Shown in pieces: positions 18,536-25,869 of a stretch of 64,000 bases of DNA. Source of the DNA: CAWCQC01 sp963819905. GTDB lineage: Bacteria > Actinomycetota > Thermoleophilia > Gaiellales > Gaiellaceae. The stretch covers positions 248,001 to 312,000 of the forward strand of contig CAWFXP010000010.1 of assembly GCA_963819905.1 (NCBI GenBank). Direction: 5' to 3'. The translations under genes were made by a program, and so were the position numbers. Every line of letters starts with the position of its first letter. The first letter of the stretch is position 1. The notes under the pieces are model-generated. The model worked only from the letters and a program-made list of their open reading frames with translations. It had not been told where the DNA came from and did no database searches.

Positions 18536-18850
18536 ATGACGACAGCCGTGACGACCACGAGTTTCGAGACCGAGGTGCTCGGCAGCGAGCAGCCGGTGAT
18601 CGTCGACTTCTGGGCGGAGTGGTGCGGCCCCTGCCGCGCCGTCTCGCCGGTGCTCGATCAGATCGCGCAGGAGCGCGCCGAGCTCAAGGTCGTGAAGGTG
18701 AACATCGACGAGGAGCCTGATCTCGCCCGCCGCTACGGGATCATGAGCATCCCGACGATCATGCTCTTCAGGGCCGGCGAGCCGGCCGCGGCGGCCGTGG
18801 GCGCCCAGCCGAAGAAGATGCTCGAGAAGTCGCTCGGCCTGGCCGAGTAA
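18536..18850 (+). CDS. trxA: Thioredoxin
   Basis: A 104-residue cytosolic dithiol reductase with active site W29-C30-GP-C33 in DFWAEWCGPCRAVSP, the cis-Pro motif SIPTIML and the usual Asp (VIVDFW). GGAGG precedes the ATG by about 10 bases. The conserved late FxxGxxVxxxVGA segment is modified (FRAGEPAAAAVGAQ) but has normal length. Single gene, ending at a strong hairpin and preceded by a sigma-R-like promoter; no thioredoxin reductase gene is adjacent. Confidence 0.95.
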   Translation: MTTAVTTTSFETEVLGSEQPVIVDFWAEWCGPCRAVSPVLDQIAQERAELKVVKVNIDEEPDLARRYGIMSIPTIMLFRAGEPAAAAVGAQPKKMLEKSLGLAE

Positions 18851-18873
18851 GCAGACGCGAGACGAACGTAGGA

Positions 18874-18895
18874 CGGGCCGGGGCTACCCGGCCCG
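18874..18895. terminator. Hairpin terminator between trxA and the VOC gene
   Basis: Perfect 9-bp stem CGGGCCGGG / CCCGGCCCG with loop GCTA in the 64-bp gap between convergent genes. No T-tract. Confidence 0.7.
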
Positions 18896-18914
18896 ACTCG
18901 TTCCCTGGCGAGCC

Positions 18915-19352
18915 TCAGTCCCGCGAGCTGATCAGCTCGACGACGTTTCCCTCCGGATCGTGCAGGTAGATCGAGAACTGGCCGCCGGGCCAGCGAAACG
19001 GGCCGCGCACGTCGTGGCCCGCTGCTCGAAGACGCTCGCCGGCCGGCACGAGGTCGTCCGTCCCGATCTCGATTGCGAAGTGGAGCGGCCCGTGCTGTGG
19101 CGGTGTCGCGCCTCGGCGATCGGCCGCCACGAGGAGCGCCGGCGGAAGCCCGGGCCAGTCGGGCGACGCATCCGCTTCGCGTTCCGCCAGGGCGAGGATG
19201 AGTTGCCCGCGCCCGGTCCTGAAGTGCGTCCGGCCTCGGGCCGCATCGTGCAGCGAGACCTCGAGGCCGAGGCGATCGCGGTAGAAGGCCGTCGCCCGGT
19301 CGAGATCCGTGACCACGAGCTGCACCTCGAACATCCCGACGGCGGACCCCAT
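18915..19352 (-). CDS. VOC (glyoxalase/bleomycin-resistance) family protein
   Basis: A 145-residue metal-dependent VOC fold with two beta-alpha-beta-beta-beta units: FEVQLVVTDLDRATAFYRDRLGLEV at the start and YLHDPEGNVVELI at the end. Candidate metal ligands are the N-terminal Gln/His region, H in PLHFAIEI and E in the final VVELI. Function is unknown. The ATG at 19352 is supported by TAGCGT eight bases upstream; MFEVQL at 19334 is the alternative. It diverges from the small cNMP-fold gene 20 bp away. Confidence 0.85.
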   Translation of the reverse strand: MGSAVGMFEVQLVVTDLDRATAFYRDRLGLEVSLHDAARGRTHFRTGRGQLILALAEREADASPDWPGLPPALLVAADRRGATPPQHGPLHFAIEIGTDDLVPAGERLRAAGHDVRGPFRWPGGQFSIYLHDPEGNVVELISSRD

Positions 19353-19360
19353 ACGATCAC

Positions 19361-19366
19361 ACGCTA
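19361..19366 (-). promoter_or_regulatory. Leaderless -10 of the VOC gene
   Basis: TAGCGT on the minus strand, eight bases before the ATG at 19352; no Shine-Dalgarno. Confidence 0.4.
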
Positions 19367-19372
19367 ACGGCG

Positions 19373-19711
19373 ATGCGCCACCAGTTCGCGACGATCCACG
19401 AGCTCGCCCGCATTCAGATGCTCGCCGGCCTGCCCGGGGAGACGCTCGGGCGCCTGGCCGAGCGCATGGAACGGAGGGAGCTGGGGCCGGGCGACGTCAT
19501 CCTCGAGTCGGAGGACGAGCACGGCCGGTTCACGGTCGTCCTCACGGGCATGCTGCGAACGACCGGCGGGCAAATCGTCAGGCCCGGTGACACGCTCGGC
19601 GGCCTGACGGTCTTCGGCGAGCCGGTACGCGCCATGCTGCCGAGCACGGTCGCAAGCTGCGACGCCGCGACGTTCGACGAGCTCGTTCGACCGTTGCTGA
19701 CGGCCACGTAG
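19373..19711 (+). CDS. Small cyclic-nucleotide-binding-fold-like protein
   Basis: A 112-residue protein starting IHELARIQMLAGLPGETLGRLAERME, the helix preceding a cNMP-binding beta-barrel, then LGPGDVILESEDEHGRFTVVLTGMLR and a shortened barrel (IVRPGDTLGG). The phosphate-binding cassette is incomplete and there is no HTH, so it may be a degenerate Crp-like sensor or partner protein. It ends two bases from the convergent serine hydrolase stop. Confidence 0.6.
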   Translation: MRHQFATIHELARIQMLAGLPGETLGRLAERMERRELGPGDVILESEDEHGRFTVVLTGMLRTTGGQIVRPGDTLGGLTVFGEPVRAMLPSTVASCDAATFDELVRPLLTAT

Positions 19712-19713
19712 CT

Positions 19714-20550
19714 TCAGTCAGCCTCCGCCGTCGTCGAACGGCGGGTGACCGCGTCGACGACCGCGTCCGAGAAGGCCGGCCAGGCAGTCACCGCCCAGTC
19801 GTCGAACTCGCGGTCGGTCAGGCAGGCGAGCGCCAGGCGAAGCGACGGATCGACCCAGAGAAAGGTGCCCGCTCCGCCGAAGTGACCGAACGTCGCGGGG
19901 GAGGTCCTGGTTCCCGTCCAGTGCCCGGGCTTGGCATCACGAAGCTCGAAGCCGAGGCCCCAGTCGCACGGGTCCTGCCGGCCGAAGCCGGGAAGGACGC
20001 CGGCGAGCCCGGGGAACGCGACGCTCGTCATCTCGGCGAGGGTCTCCGGCGCGACGAAGCGCGGCGTCAAGAGCTCCAAGGCGAACGCGAGCAGCTCCTC
20101 GAGCGAGCCGACAATACCGGCGGCAGGACTCCCCTCGAGCCGCACCCCGCCGATCCCGGCCGGCTCGAGGACGGCGCCGCGTAGGTAGACCTCGAACGGC
20201 ATCCCCGCACGCGCGGCCAGCAGCTCGGCGAGCAGCTCGTAGCCGGTGTTCGAGTAGATCCTCCGCTCGCCCGGCCGGCTGATCGGCTCCGGCCCGTCGA
20301 ACGGCAGCCCCGAGGCATGGGCGAGCAGATGCCGGACGGTGGCGCCCGGCGGCCCCGCGGGCTCGTCGAGCTCGAGAATGCCCTCTTCCGCAGCGACGAG
20401 AACCGCGCCGGCGGTGAGAAGCTTCGTGATCGACGCCCAGCGGAAGCTCTCGTCGAGGGGGCCGTGGGTGGCGATCGTCCCGCCCTCGCGGATCACGCCT
20501 GCGGCGGCCCGGGACGCGCCCCAGCCGTCGATCGCGGCGAGCGCGTCCAC
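19714..20550 (-). CDS. Beta-lactamase-fold serine hydrolase (class C/esterase-like)
   Basis: A 278-residue protein with S40-I-T-K43 (SxxK), Y-S-N (YxN) and HFGGAG in place of the KTG triad; LLAHASGLP is typical of this superfamily. No signal peptide, so probably a cytosolic esterase or peptidase rather than an antibiotic-resistance enzyme. GTG at 20550 is chosen because TAGTAT lies eight bases before it; an ATG at 20571 is in frame and overlaps the divergent ridA start. Confidence 0.8.
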   Translation of the reverse strand: MDALAAIDGWGASRAAAGVIREGGTIATHGPLDESFRWASITKLLTAGAVLVAAEEGILELDEPAGPPGATVRHLLAHASGLPFDGPEPISRPGERRIYSNTGYELLAELLAARAGMPFEVYLRGAVLEPAGIGGVRLEGSPAAGIVGSLEELLAFALELLTPRFVAPETLAEMTSVAFPGLAGVLPGFGRQDPCDWGLGFELRDAKPGHWTGTRTSPATFGHFGGAGTFLWVDPSLRLALACLTDREFDDWAVTAWPAFSDAVVDAVTRRSTTAEAD

Positions 20551-20572
20551 GAGCGACGATACTACCGCCATG
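20548..20572. promoter_or_regulatory. Shared symmetrical -10 for divergent serine hydrolase and ridA genes
   Basis: The seven bases GATACTA (20558-20564) read GATACT on the plus strand, six bases before ATG 20570, and TAGTAT on the minus strand, eight bases before GTG 20550. One element appears to serve two leaderless divergent genes. Confidence 0.45.
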
Positions 20573-20965
20573 GAGCGGCACCGCGTCTTCTCGGGCTCCC
20601 CGTACGAGCGCATCATGGGTTACTGCCGCGCGGTGCGGGTCGGCGACAGGGTCTTCGTGGCCGGAACGGCGCCGATCATGCCGGACGGCGCCGATCCGCC
20701 AGCCGAGGCCTACGGGCAGACGAAGCGCTGTCTCGAGATCGTCGCGGCCGCGCTCGGCGAGGCGGGCTCGGGGCTCGAGGACGTCGTCCGGACGCGCGGG
20801 TACCTCGTCGGCCCGGAGCACTTCGACGCCTACGCGCGCGCCCACGGCGAGGCGTTCTCGGAGATCAAGCCCGTGAACACGACGGTCGTCGCTTCCCTCC
20901 TCGATCCACGGTGGCTGGTCGAGATCGAGGCCGAGGCGGTGACCGGAGCCGTTCAGAGCCGATGA
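20570..20965 (+). CDS. RidA/YjgF-family enamine/imine deaminase-like protein
   Basis: A 131-residue protein; RidA members hydrolyse reactive 2-aminoacrylate and related imines. Family elements: FSGSPYERIMGYCRAVRVGDRVFVAGTAP, the QTKRCLEIVAAALGEAG helix, VVRTRGYLV, and the closing V(E/D)IEAEAV. The usual catalytic Arg is present in the VVRTR segment. It is the first gene of an operon: its TGA overlaps the next ATG (ATGA at 20962-20965). Confidence 0.85.
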   Translation: MERHRVFSGSPYERIMGYCRAVRVGDRVFVAGTAPIMPDGADPPAEAYGQTKRCLEIVAAALGEAGSGLEDVVRTRGYLVGPEHFDAYARAHGEAFSEIKPVNTTVVASLLDPRWLVEIEAEAVTGAVQSR

Positions 20966-22113
20966 GCAGCGTGCAGGATCCTCGCTTCGGCTCAGGCCCG
21001 CCGTTCACGGTGGGCGTCGAGGAGGAGTACATGCTCCTCGATCCGGTCACGTTCGACCTCGTCCAGCGCGCTGACAGCCTGCTCGCGCTCGCGCACGACC
21101 CCGAGCTCGCGGAGCGGCTCGCACCCGAGTTGTTCCAGTCCCTCCTCGAAGTACACACGCCGGTCTGCTCGACCACCGCGGAGGCCGACCAGGAGCTTCG
21201 GCGCCTTCGCACCCGCGTCGCCGAGCTCGCGGGCATCCTCGAGCTCCGCGTCGGCTCGGCCGGCACCCACCCGTTTAGCCTCTTCGAGCGCCAGCGCGTC
21301 ACGCGGCGAAACCGCTACAACGCGCTGATCGACCAGCTCCAGTACATCGCGCGGCGGGAGCTGATCTTCGGCCTCCACGTCCACGTCGCCGTCGACGACG
21401 CCGACAAGGCGGTGGCGATCATGGGGGCGCTGACCGGCCACCTGTCCGAGCTCGTGGCGCTGACGGCGAACTCGCCCTTCTGGCGCGGGCTTCCGACCGG
21501 GCTTCATTCCAGCCGCCAGAGCATCTTCGCGGCGTTCCCGCGCTCCGGGCCGCCGCCCTCCTTCGGCAGCTACGCCGAGTTCGCCGACGTCGTAACCCGG
21601 CTCGAGGAGACCGGGTGCATCGCCGAGTACACGCACATCTGGTGGGACATCCGGCCGCACCCCCGATTCGGGACGATCGAGATTCGCGTGATGGATGCGG
21701 TCAGCCGCGTGGACGATGCGACCGCGATCGCTGCGTACGTCCAGGCGCTCGTCAAGCGCTACAGCGATCTCTACGACACCGGGGTGCCCCTGCCTGCGCA
21801 TCACCGTCTCCTGGCGAGCGAGAACAAATGGCTCGCCGCGCGCTATGGGCTGGAGGCGCCGCTCATCGACCTCGCGACCGGGAGCAGGATCCGCGTCTCT
21901 GCCGCCCAGCTCGTGCGCCGGACCGTCCGGGACATCGAGCCACACGCACGCGAGCTCGGCTCGGAGCGGGAGTTCGAGGCCGTCCAGCGCATCCTCGTCG
22001 ACGGAAACGGAGCGGAGGATCAGCTACGGCTCTACGAGGAGACGCGAGACGTCGCGGAGGTGGGCCGCCGAATCGCCGCGGTCACGGAAGCGTCGGCCAT
22101 GGTTCCCGCGTGA
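20962..22113 (+). CDS. GCS2-type carboxylate-amine ligase (YbdK family, glutamate-cysteine ligase-like)
   Basis: A 383-residue ATP-grasp-like ligase forming gamma-glutamyl or similar amide bonds. It opens FTVGVEEEYMLLDPVTF (GxEExE type) and contains FGLHVHVAV, IWWDIRPHPRFGTIEIRVMD and ENKWLAARYG, all family markers. YbdK proteins have weak gamma-glutamylcysteine synthetase activity; plant-type and actinobacterial members make thiol precursors. It overlaps ridA by ATGA and the selenoprotein gene by GTGA, so all three are probably translated together. Confidence 0.88.
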   Translation: MSSVQDPRFGSGPPFTVGVEEEYMLLDPVTFDLVQRADSLLALAHDPELAERLAPELFQSLLEVHTPVCSTTAEADQELRRLRTRVAELAGILELRVGSAGTHPFSLFERQRVTRRNRYNALIDQLQYIARRELIFGLHVHVAVDDADKAVAIMGALTGHLSELVALTANSPFWRGLPTGLHSSRQSIFAAFPRSGPPPSFGSYAEFADVVTRLEETGCIAEYTHIWWDIRPHPRFGTIEIRVMDAVSRVDDATAIAAYVQALVKRYSDLYDTGVPLPAHHRLLASENKWLAARYGLEAPLIDLATGSRIRVSAAQLVRRTVRDIEPHARELGSEREFEAVQRILVDGNGAEDQLRLYEETRDVAEVGRRIAAVTEASAMVPA

Positions 22114-22577
22114 TCGCGGTCGGTCAGCCGGTTCCCCCCGCTCGCGTCTGGATCGAGCCCGACGACCGCGGCGACGGCCTGACGCTCGACTCCCTGAGCC
22201 GGGAAGGCCCGTACCTCCTCCTCTTCTACCTCTACGACTGGACGGGGACCTGAACGGACGAGCTTTTGCTCCTGCGTGACAGGAAGCACGAGTTCGAGGA
22301 CGTCGGCATCGCCCTCTACGCGATCTCCCGTGATTCGATCTACAGCCACAAGGCCTGGCGGGAGGTGCTCGACCTGACGATCCCGCTCCTCTCCGACTGG
22401 AACGGGGAGGCGGTGCGGGCGTTCGGGACGGCCGACACCTATCGCGGCATGCGCGACGTGCCCCGGCGAGCCGCGTTCCTGGTCGACCGAGAGGGCATGA
22501 TCCGCGGGTCATGGTCGTACGAGCCGAGCGACGTCCCGGACTTCGACGAGCTGCTCGCAGCAGCGCGCGAGCTCTAG
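22110..22577 (+). CDS. Redoxin-family selenoprotein (peroxiredoxin-like, in-frame UGA = Sec48)
   Basis: A continuous 155-residue frame interrupted only by TGA at 22251-22253. It reads YLYDWTGT-U-TDELLLLRDR, with Sec where peroxiredoxins have the peroxidatic Cys of TxxC; downstream SRDSIYSHKAW and PLLSDW are typical AhpC/TSA features. No other Cys exists in the protein. A hairpin that could serve as SECIS begins at the UGA (22249-22283). The GTG start overlaps the GCS2-ligase stop (GTGA). It probably reduces peroxides or disulfides with thiols. A plain nonsense mutation is less likely because both halves are intact and in frame. Confidence 0.88.
22249..22283 (+). promoter_or_regulatory. Candidate bacterial SECIS hairpin at the UGA codon
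   Basis: CCTG(22249-52)/CAGG(22280-83), ACG(22254-56)/CGT(22275-77), A58-T73 and GAGC(22260-63)/GCTC(22268-71) pair around loop TTTT, with G-G and C-C mismatches between. The UGA lies in the lower stem and the apical stem is 7-20 bases downstream, as in bacterial SECIS elements read by SelB. Confidence 0.55.
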
Positions 22578-24526
22578 TCACTCGCCGCGGCGCTCTCCTG
22601 ACGCTGCTCTACGCGGCGGCAGCCGTGGTTGCGACTGCGCCCGCGATCGGGAGCCTCGGCACGGCCTTCATCGCCTCGGGCGGAGAGGGATACGGCGAGG
22701 CCGTTGCAGGGGATCACCTCCAGTCCGTGTACCGCTTCTGGCTCGTCGGCCACGGGCTCGAGAACGGGGAGGCTCCCTGGAGCGACCCGTACAGCTTCCA
22801 GCCACTCGCCGAGCCGCAGACGATCCTCGCCGGCTGGCCGTTCGGGATACCGTTCTGGCCGCTCGAGGCTGCCTTCGGGCCGGTCGTCGCCTGGAACCTC
22901 CTCCTTCTCGCGGGCATCACGCTCGCGGGTCTCGTGACCTACGGCTGGCTGCGATCGCTCGCGCTATCGCCGTTCGCCGCGGGGCTCGGCGGCCTCGCGT
23001 TCGCAATCGCGCCATACCGGCTCGCCCAGAGCGCCGGCCACCTTCTCGGCTGGGTGGCGATCTTCCTGCCGCTCGCGCTCTGGGCGTTCGAGCGCTCGCG
23101 GGTAGCCGCTTCTCCCCTTCGCGCGAGCGGCTGGGGCCTCCTCTCCGCGGTCGCCCTCGTCTCGATTCCCCTCTCCGGGCAGGTCCACCTCGCGCTCGGC
23201 GTGCTTCCGTTCGTCCTGGTGTACGCGGCCGTGCGCTTCAGGCCGCTGCCCTTCGCCTGGCTGCTGGTCGGTATCGGCGCCTCGGCCGCGGTCGGGCTCC
23301 TCATCAAGGATTCGCTGATCGACGACTCGGCCGCGTCGCAGGGACGGACGCTGGCTCAGGTCGAGATGTTCCAGGCGAGCTGGCTCGACCTGTTCGACCG
23401 GTTCGGCGATCCCGCGAAGGAGCAGTTCGTCTACGTGGGCTGGCTGGCCCTCGCACTGGGCGTGGCCGGTGTCTTCCTGCTCGCACGCAGAAAGCCCTGG
23501 CTCGCTGCGCTGCTCGCGGGCGCCCTGGTCATTCCGCTCCTGCTCGCCGTGGGAACCCACCTGCCGAGCTACGAGCCGCTCTGGCGCAACCTGCCTCCCT
23601 TCCGCTTCCCCCGCGTGCCCGCGCGGCTGCTTCCGATCGCGGACCTGGCGCTCGCCGCGCTCGTCGCGTTCGCGGCAGCGTGGGGAGCGCAGAGGCTTCA
23701 CGGCTCGTGGCGGTGGGTAGCGGGCACGCTCGCCGTCGTGCTCGTCGCGGCCGACCTCCTCGTCTTCCCGTTCCGGGCGACGGCGGCCGATCCCGGGAAC
23801 GCAGCCTACGCCGCGCTCGACCGAAGCCCACCCGGGCGGATGCTCGCGCTGCCCCTGTTCGAGCCCGGCATCCACTTCGGAAGCATCTACCAGTACTACA
23901 CCCAGCAGGCGCCTCGCGAGACGCCGGGCGGCTACTCGACGCTCGCTCCGACGCTCCCGTACTCGTTCTTCTGGAGCATGAATCGCGTCAACTGCGGCTT
24001 CTGGTTCGAACGCGACCTCGACCGCCTGCGCGGCCTCGGCATCCGCTACCTCGTCTTCCACGCCGGCGCCTATCGACAGGCGGTGCGCGCCGGGGCGTGG
24101 TTCAACTGGCGCGCCCTCCAGGAGCTCGGGCTGCGCGCCACGACGGGCAACGGCTCCGTCTGGCTCATCCCGCTCGACGCAGGGGCCGGGCCGCCTCAGC
24201 CGCCGCCGGTGGAGGAGCCGCCGCGGAGCGCTCCGATCCTCTGCGAGGGCTGGCGCGGTTGGACGATGAAGCAGCGCCAGGCTCCCTTCTGGATCTTCGG
24301 CTCTGGACGCATCGAGCTCGTCGTTACCGCCCCCGAGCCGACGCGCGCGTACCTGTGGCAGGGGGATTCGTACACGCCGTATTCGGTCAGCGGCCGGACG
24401 ACGATCGAGGTCGACCTCCCGGGCGAGCGCTGGCACCGCCTCATGTTCCAGGTGCCGGAGCTGTTCCTCACCACGCCGCCGCAGGGGCTCGAGCTCCTCG
24501 AGATCCGCCATGACCAGCGGTCGTAG
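22511..24526 (+). CDS. Large multi-spanning membrane protein (GT-C/YfhO-like)
   Basis: A 671-residue protein with about eleven transmembrane helices in residues 25-430 and a soluble C-terminal part of about 240 residues. The first loop has GDHLQSVYRFWLVGHGLENGEAPWSDPYSFQP, a pattern of acidic and aromatic residues seen in GT-C fold glycosyltransferases and YfhO-type proteins that use polyprenyl-linked sugars. The ATG at 22511 overlaps the selenoprotein gene by 67 bp; no later in-frame start keeps the first helix. Ends at a strong hairpin. Role inferred only at fold level. Confidence 0.7.
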   Translation: MVVRAERRPGLRRAARSSARALVTRRGALLTLLYAAAAVVATAPAIGSLGTAFIASGGEGYGEAVAGDHLQSVYRFWLVGHGLENGEAPWSDPYSFQPLAEPQTILAGWPFGIPFWPLEAAFGPVVAWNLLLLAGITLAGLVTYGWLRSLALSPFAAGLGGLAFAIAPYRLAQSAGHLLGWVAIFLPLALWAFERSRVAASPLRASGWGLLSAVALVSIPLSGQVHLALGVLPFVLVYAAVRFRPLPFAWLLVGIGASAAVGLLIKDSLIDDSAASQGRTLAQVEMFQASWLDLFDRFGDPAKEQFVYVGWLALALGVAGVFLLARRKPWLAALLAGALVIPLLLAVGTHLPSYEPLWRNLPPFRFPRVPARLLPIADLALAALVAFAAAWGAQRLHGSWRWVAGTLAVVLVAADLLVFPFRATAADPGNAAYAALDRSPPGRMLALPLFEPGIHFGSIYQYYTQQAPRETPGGYSTLAPTLPYSFFWSMNRVNCGFWFERDLDRLRGLGIRYLVFHAGAYRQAVRAGAWFNWRALQELGLRATTGNGSVWLIPLDAGAGPPQPPPVEEPPRSAPILCEGWRGWTMKQRQAPFWIFGSGRIELVVTAPEPTRAYLWQGDSYTPYSVSGRTTIEVDLPGERWHRLMFQVPELFLTTPPQGLELLEIRHDQRS

Positions 24527-24549
24527 GGCGGGCCGGCCCCGGCCCGCCC
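24526..24549. terminator. Hairpin between convergent genes
   Basis: 11-bp perfect stem GGGCGGGCCGG / CCGGCCCGCCC with a two-base centre, starting at the last base of the upstream stop codon and ending three bases before the flavoprotein stop. Confidence 0.7.
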
Positions 24550-24551
24550 AC

Positions 24552-25757
24552 CTACGCCGCAACGCCGAGGATGCGCCCGACGCTCTCGTCCGAGAAGAAC
24601 TCGGCCGGAGACGTCACTCCTGCAGCGACGCGCGCGAACCCGTCCATTGCCTCCTGGCTCGTGCTGACCGCGCTCAACAGCTGCTGCAGCTCGGGCGGGG
24701 GAGGCGCGAGCGCCGCGAGCTCGGCCGTGAACTCGTACATCGGCAGGACCTGCTCGTCTCGACGCGCCTGGTACTCGCCCAGAGCATCCTCGAAGCTGCG
24801 TCGGCCCTCGAGGGCCTCGTCGAGCGCCGCTGCGCAGAGCTCGGCGTCGCGGAAGGCGTCGTGGATGCCCTGAGCCGTGATGAAGTCCTTGTTGTAGCCG
24901 GCGTCGCCGACCAGAGCCCAGCCGGGGCCGAAGGGCTTACGGAAGTATCCGCCGACAGCCGTGCCGACGAACCGCTCCTCGCGCTTTGCGGCCCGGGCCC
25001 GCTCGGCAAACGCCGGAGCGATCTCGAGCGTCTCGAGGTAGGTGCCTTCGATGTCCTTCCTCACGGCATCGAACTGGTCGATCGTGCGGCCCGCGATGAC
25101 GAGCGTCAGGTCGTCGTTCGTGGGCCATGCCGCGTACGCCAGACCGGGGCGGAGCGCGGTCTCGAAGCGACCGCTCATCGGCAGCCCACTCCAGTAGGTG
25201 TAGTAGCTGACCTGCAGCTGCGGCTTCTCGTTGTACTCCTGGGCGTCGACCGCATCAGCGACGAGCGAATGACGGCCATCGGCTCCGATGACGACTCGGG
25301 CGCGCTCGGTGACGGTCTTGCCACCCTTGCTGTGGCCGCGAATGCCGGCGATGCGACCGTCCTCCACGACGAGGCTCTCGACCGTGAACCGCTCACGAAC
25401 CTCTGCCCCCGCCTCGGAGGCGGCGTCGACGAGCAGCTTGTCCAGCACGGTCCGCCTGGGCGCGTAGGCGACCGGCGTCTCATCCGTCCCGGGCGCTCCC
25501 GAGATCGTGAACGGTCCGAGATCGAACGCATACGTGTCGATCGGCGGGCTTCCGGTCGCGATGACGGGGTCGAGCAGTCCCCAGCGCTCGAGCGACGCGA
25601 CCCCCGGGGGCTGGATGAGATGCGTGGAGATGGTGTCGCTCGGGAACATCGCCCTGTCGACCAACAGGACCCGATGGCCCCGGCGGGCGAGCAGCATCGC
25701 CGTCGGCGATCCCGCGCAGCGCGCCCCCACGACAATCGCGTCATATGCCTGGCTCAT
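24552..25757 (-). CDS. FAD-dependent oxidoreductase/monooxygenase (PHBH or geranylgeranyl-reductase-like)
   Basis: A 401-residue flavoprotein. Rossmann motif YDAIVVGARCAGSPTAMLLARRGHRVLLVDR at the N-terminus, DG motif VIGADGRHS near the middle, and GD motif ALVGDAGYNKDFITAQGIHDAF. The layout matches group A monooxygenases and geranylgeranyl reductases. AGGAGGAG lies five bases before the ATG. The LuxR-TPR regulator is encoded upstream on the same strand, with a strong inverted repeat between them, so it is probably the target of that regulator; substrate unknown. Confidence 0.88.
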   Translation of the reverse strand: MSQAYDAIVVGARCAGSPTAMLLARRGHRVLLVDRAMFPSDTISTHLIQPPGVASLERWGLLDPVIATGSPPIDTYAFDLGPFTISGAPGTDETPVAYAPRRTVLDKLLVDAASEAGAEVRERFTVESLVVEDGRIAGIRGHSKGGKTVTERARVVIGADGRHSLVADAVDAQEYNEKPQLQVSYYTYWSGLPMSGRFETALRPGLAYAAWPTNDDLTLVIAGRTIDQFDAVRKDIEGTYLETLEIAPAFAERARAAKREERFVGTAVGGYFRKPFGPGWALVGDAGYNKDFITAQGIHDAFRDAELCAAALDEALEGRRSFEDALGEYQARRDEQVLPMYEFTAELAALAPPPPELQQLLSAVSTSQEAMDGFARVAAGVTSPAEFFSDESVGRILGVAA

Positions 25758-25828
25758 GACTCCTCCTCGGTCGGATCGAGTGTTCCTGACCGACGGTAGG
25801 TGGACGCGGAGGGCGAAACTTCGGAGAG

Positions 25829-25864
25829 ATCACCCAACTTCCGCCGTCCGGCGGATTGGGTGAT
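25829..25864. promoter_or_regulatory. Large inverted repeat between regulator and flavoprotein genes
   Basis: ATCACCCAA (25829-25837) pairs with TTGGGTGAT (25856-25864) and TCCGCCG (25840-46) with CGGCGGA (25849-55), a 16-bp stem with a 2-base bulge. It starts five bases after the regulator stop codon and lies about 70 bases before the flavoprotein start. It could be a terminator/attenuator or the operator of the LuxR protein. Confidence 0.6.
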
Positions 25865-25869
25865 TCCGC

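Noticed and set aside
22251..22253. Reading the TGA as a nonsense mutation giving two short genes
   Set aside because: Both halves are in one frame with full family similarity, and the TGA is exactly at the catalytic residue with a hairpin after it.
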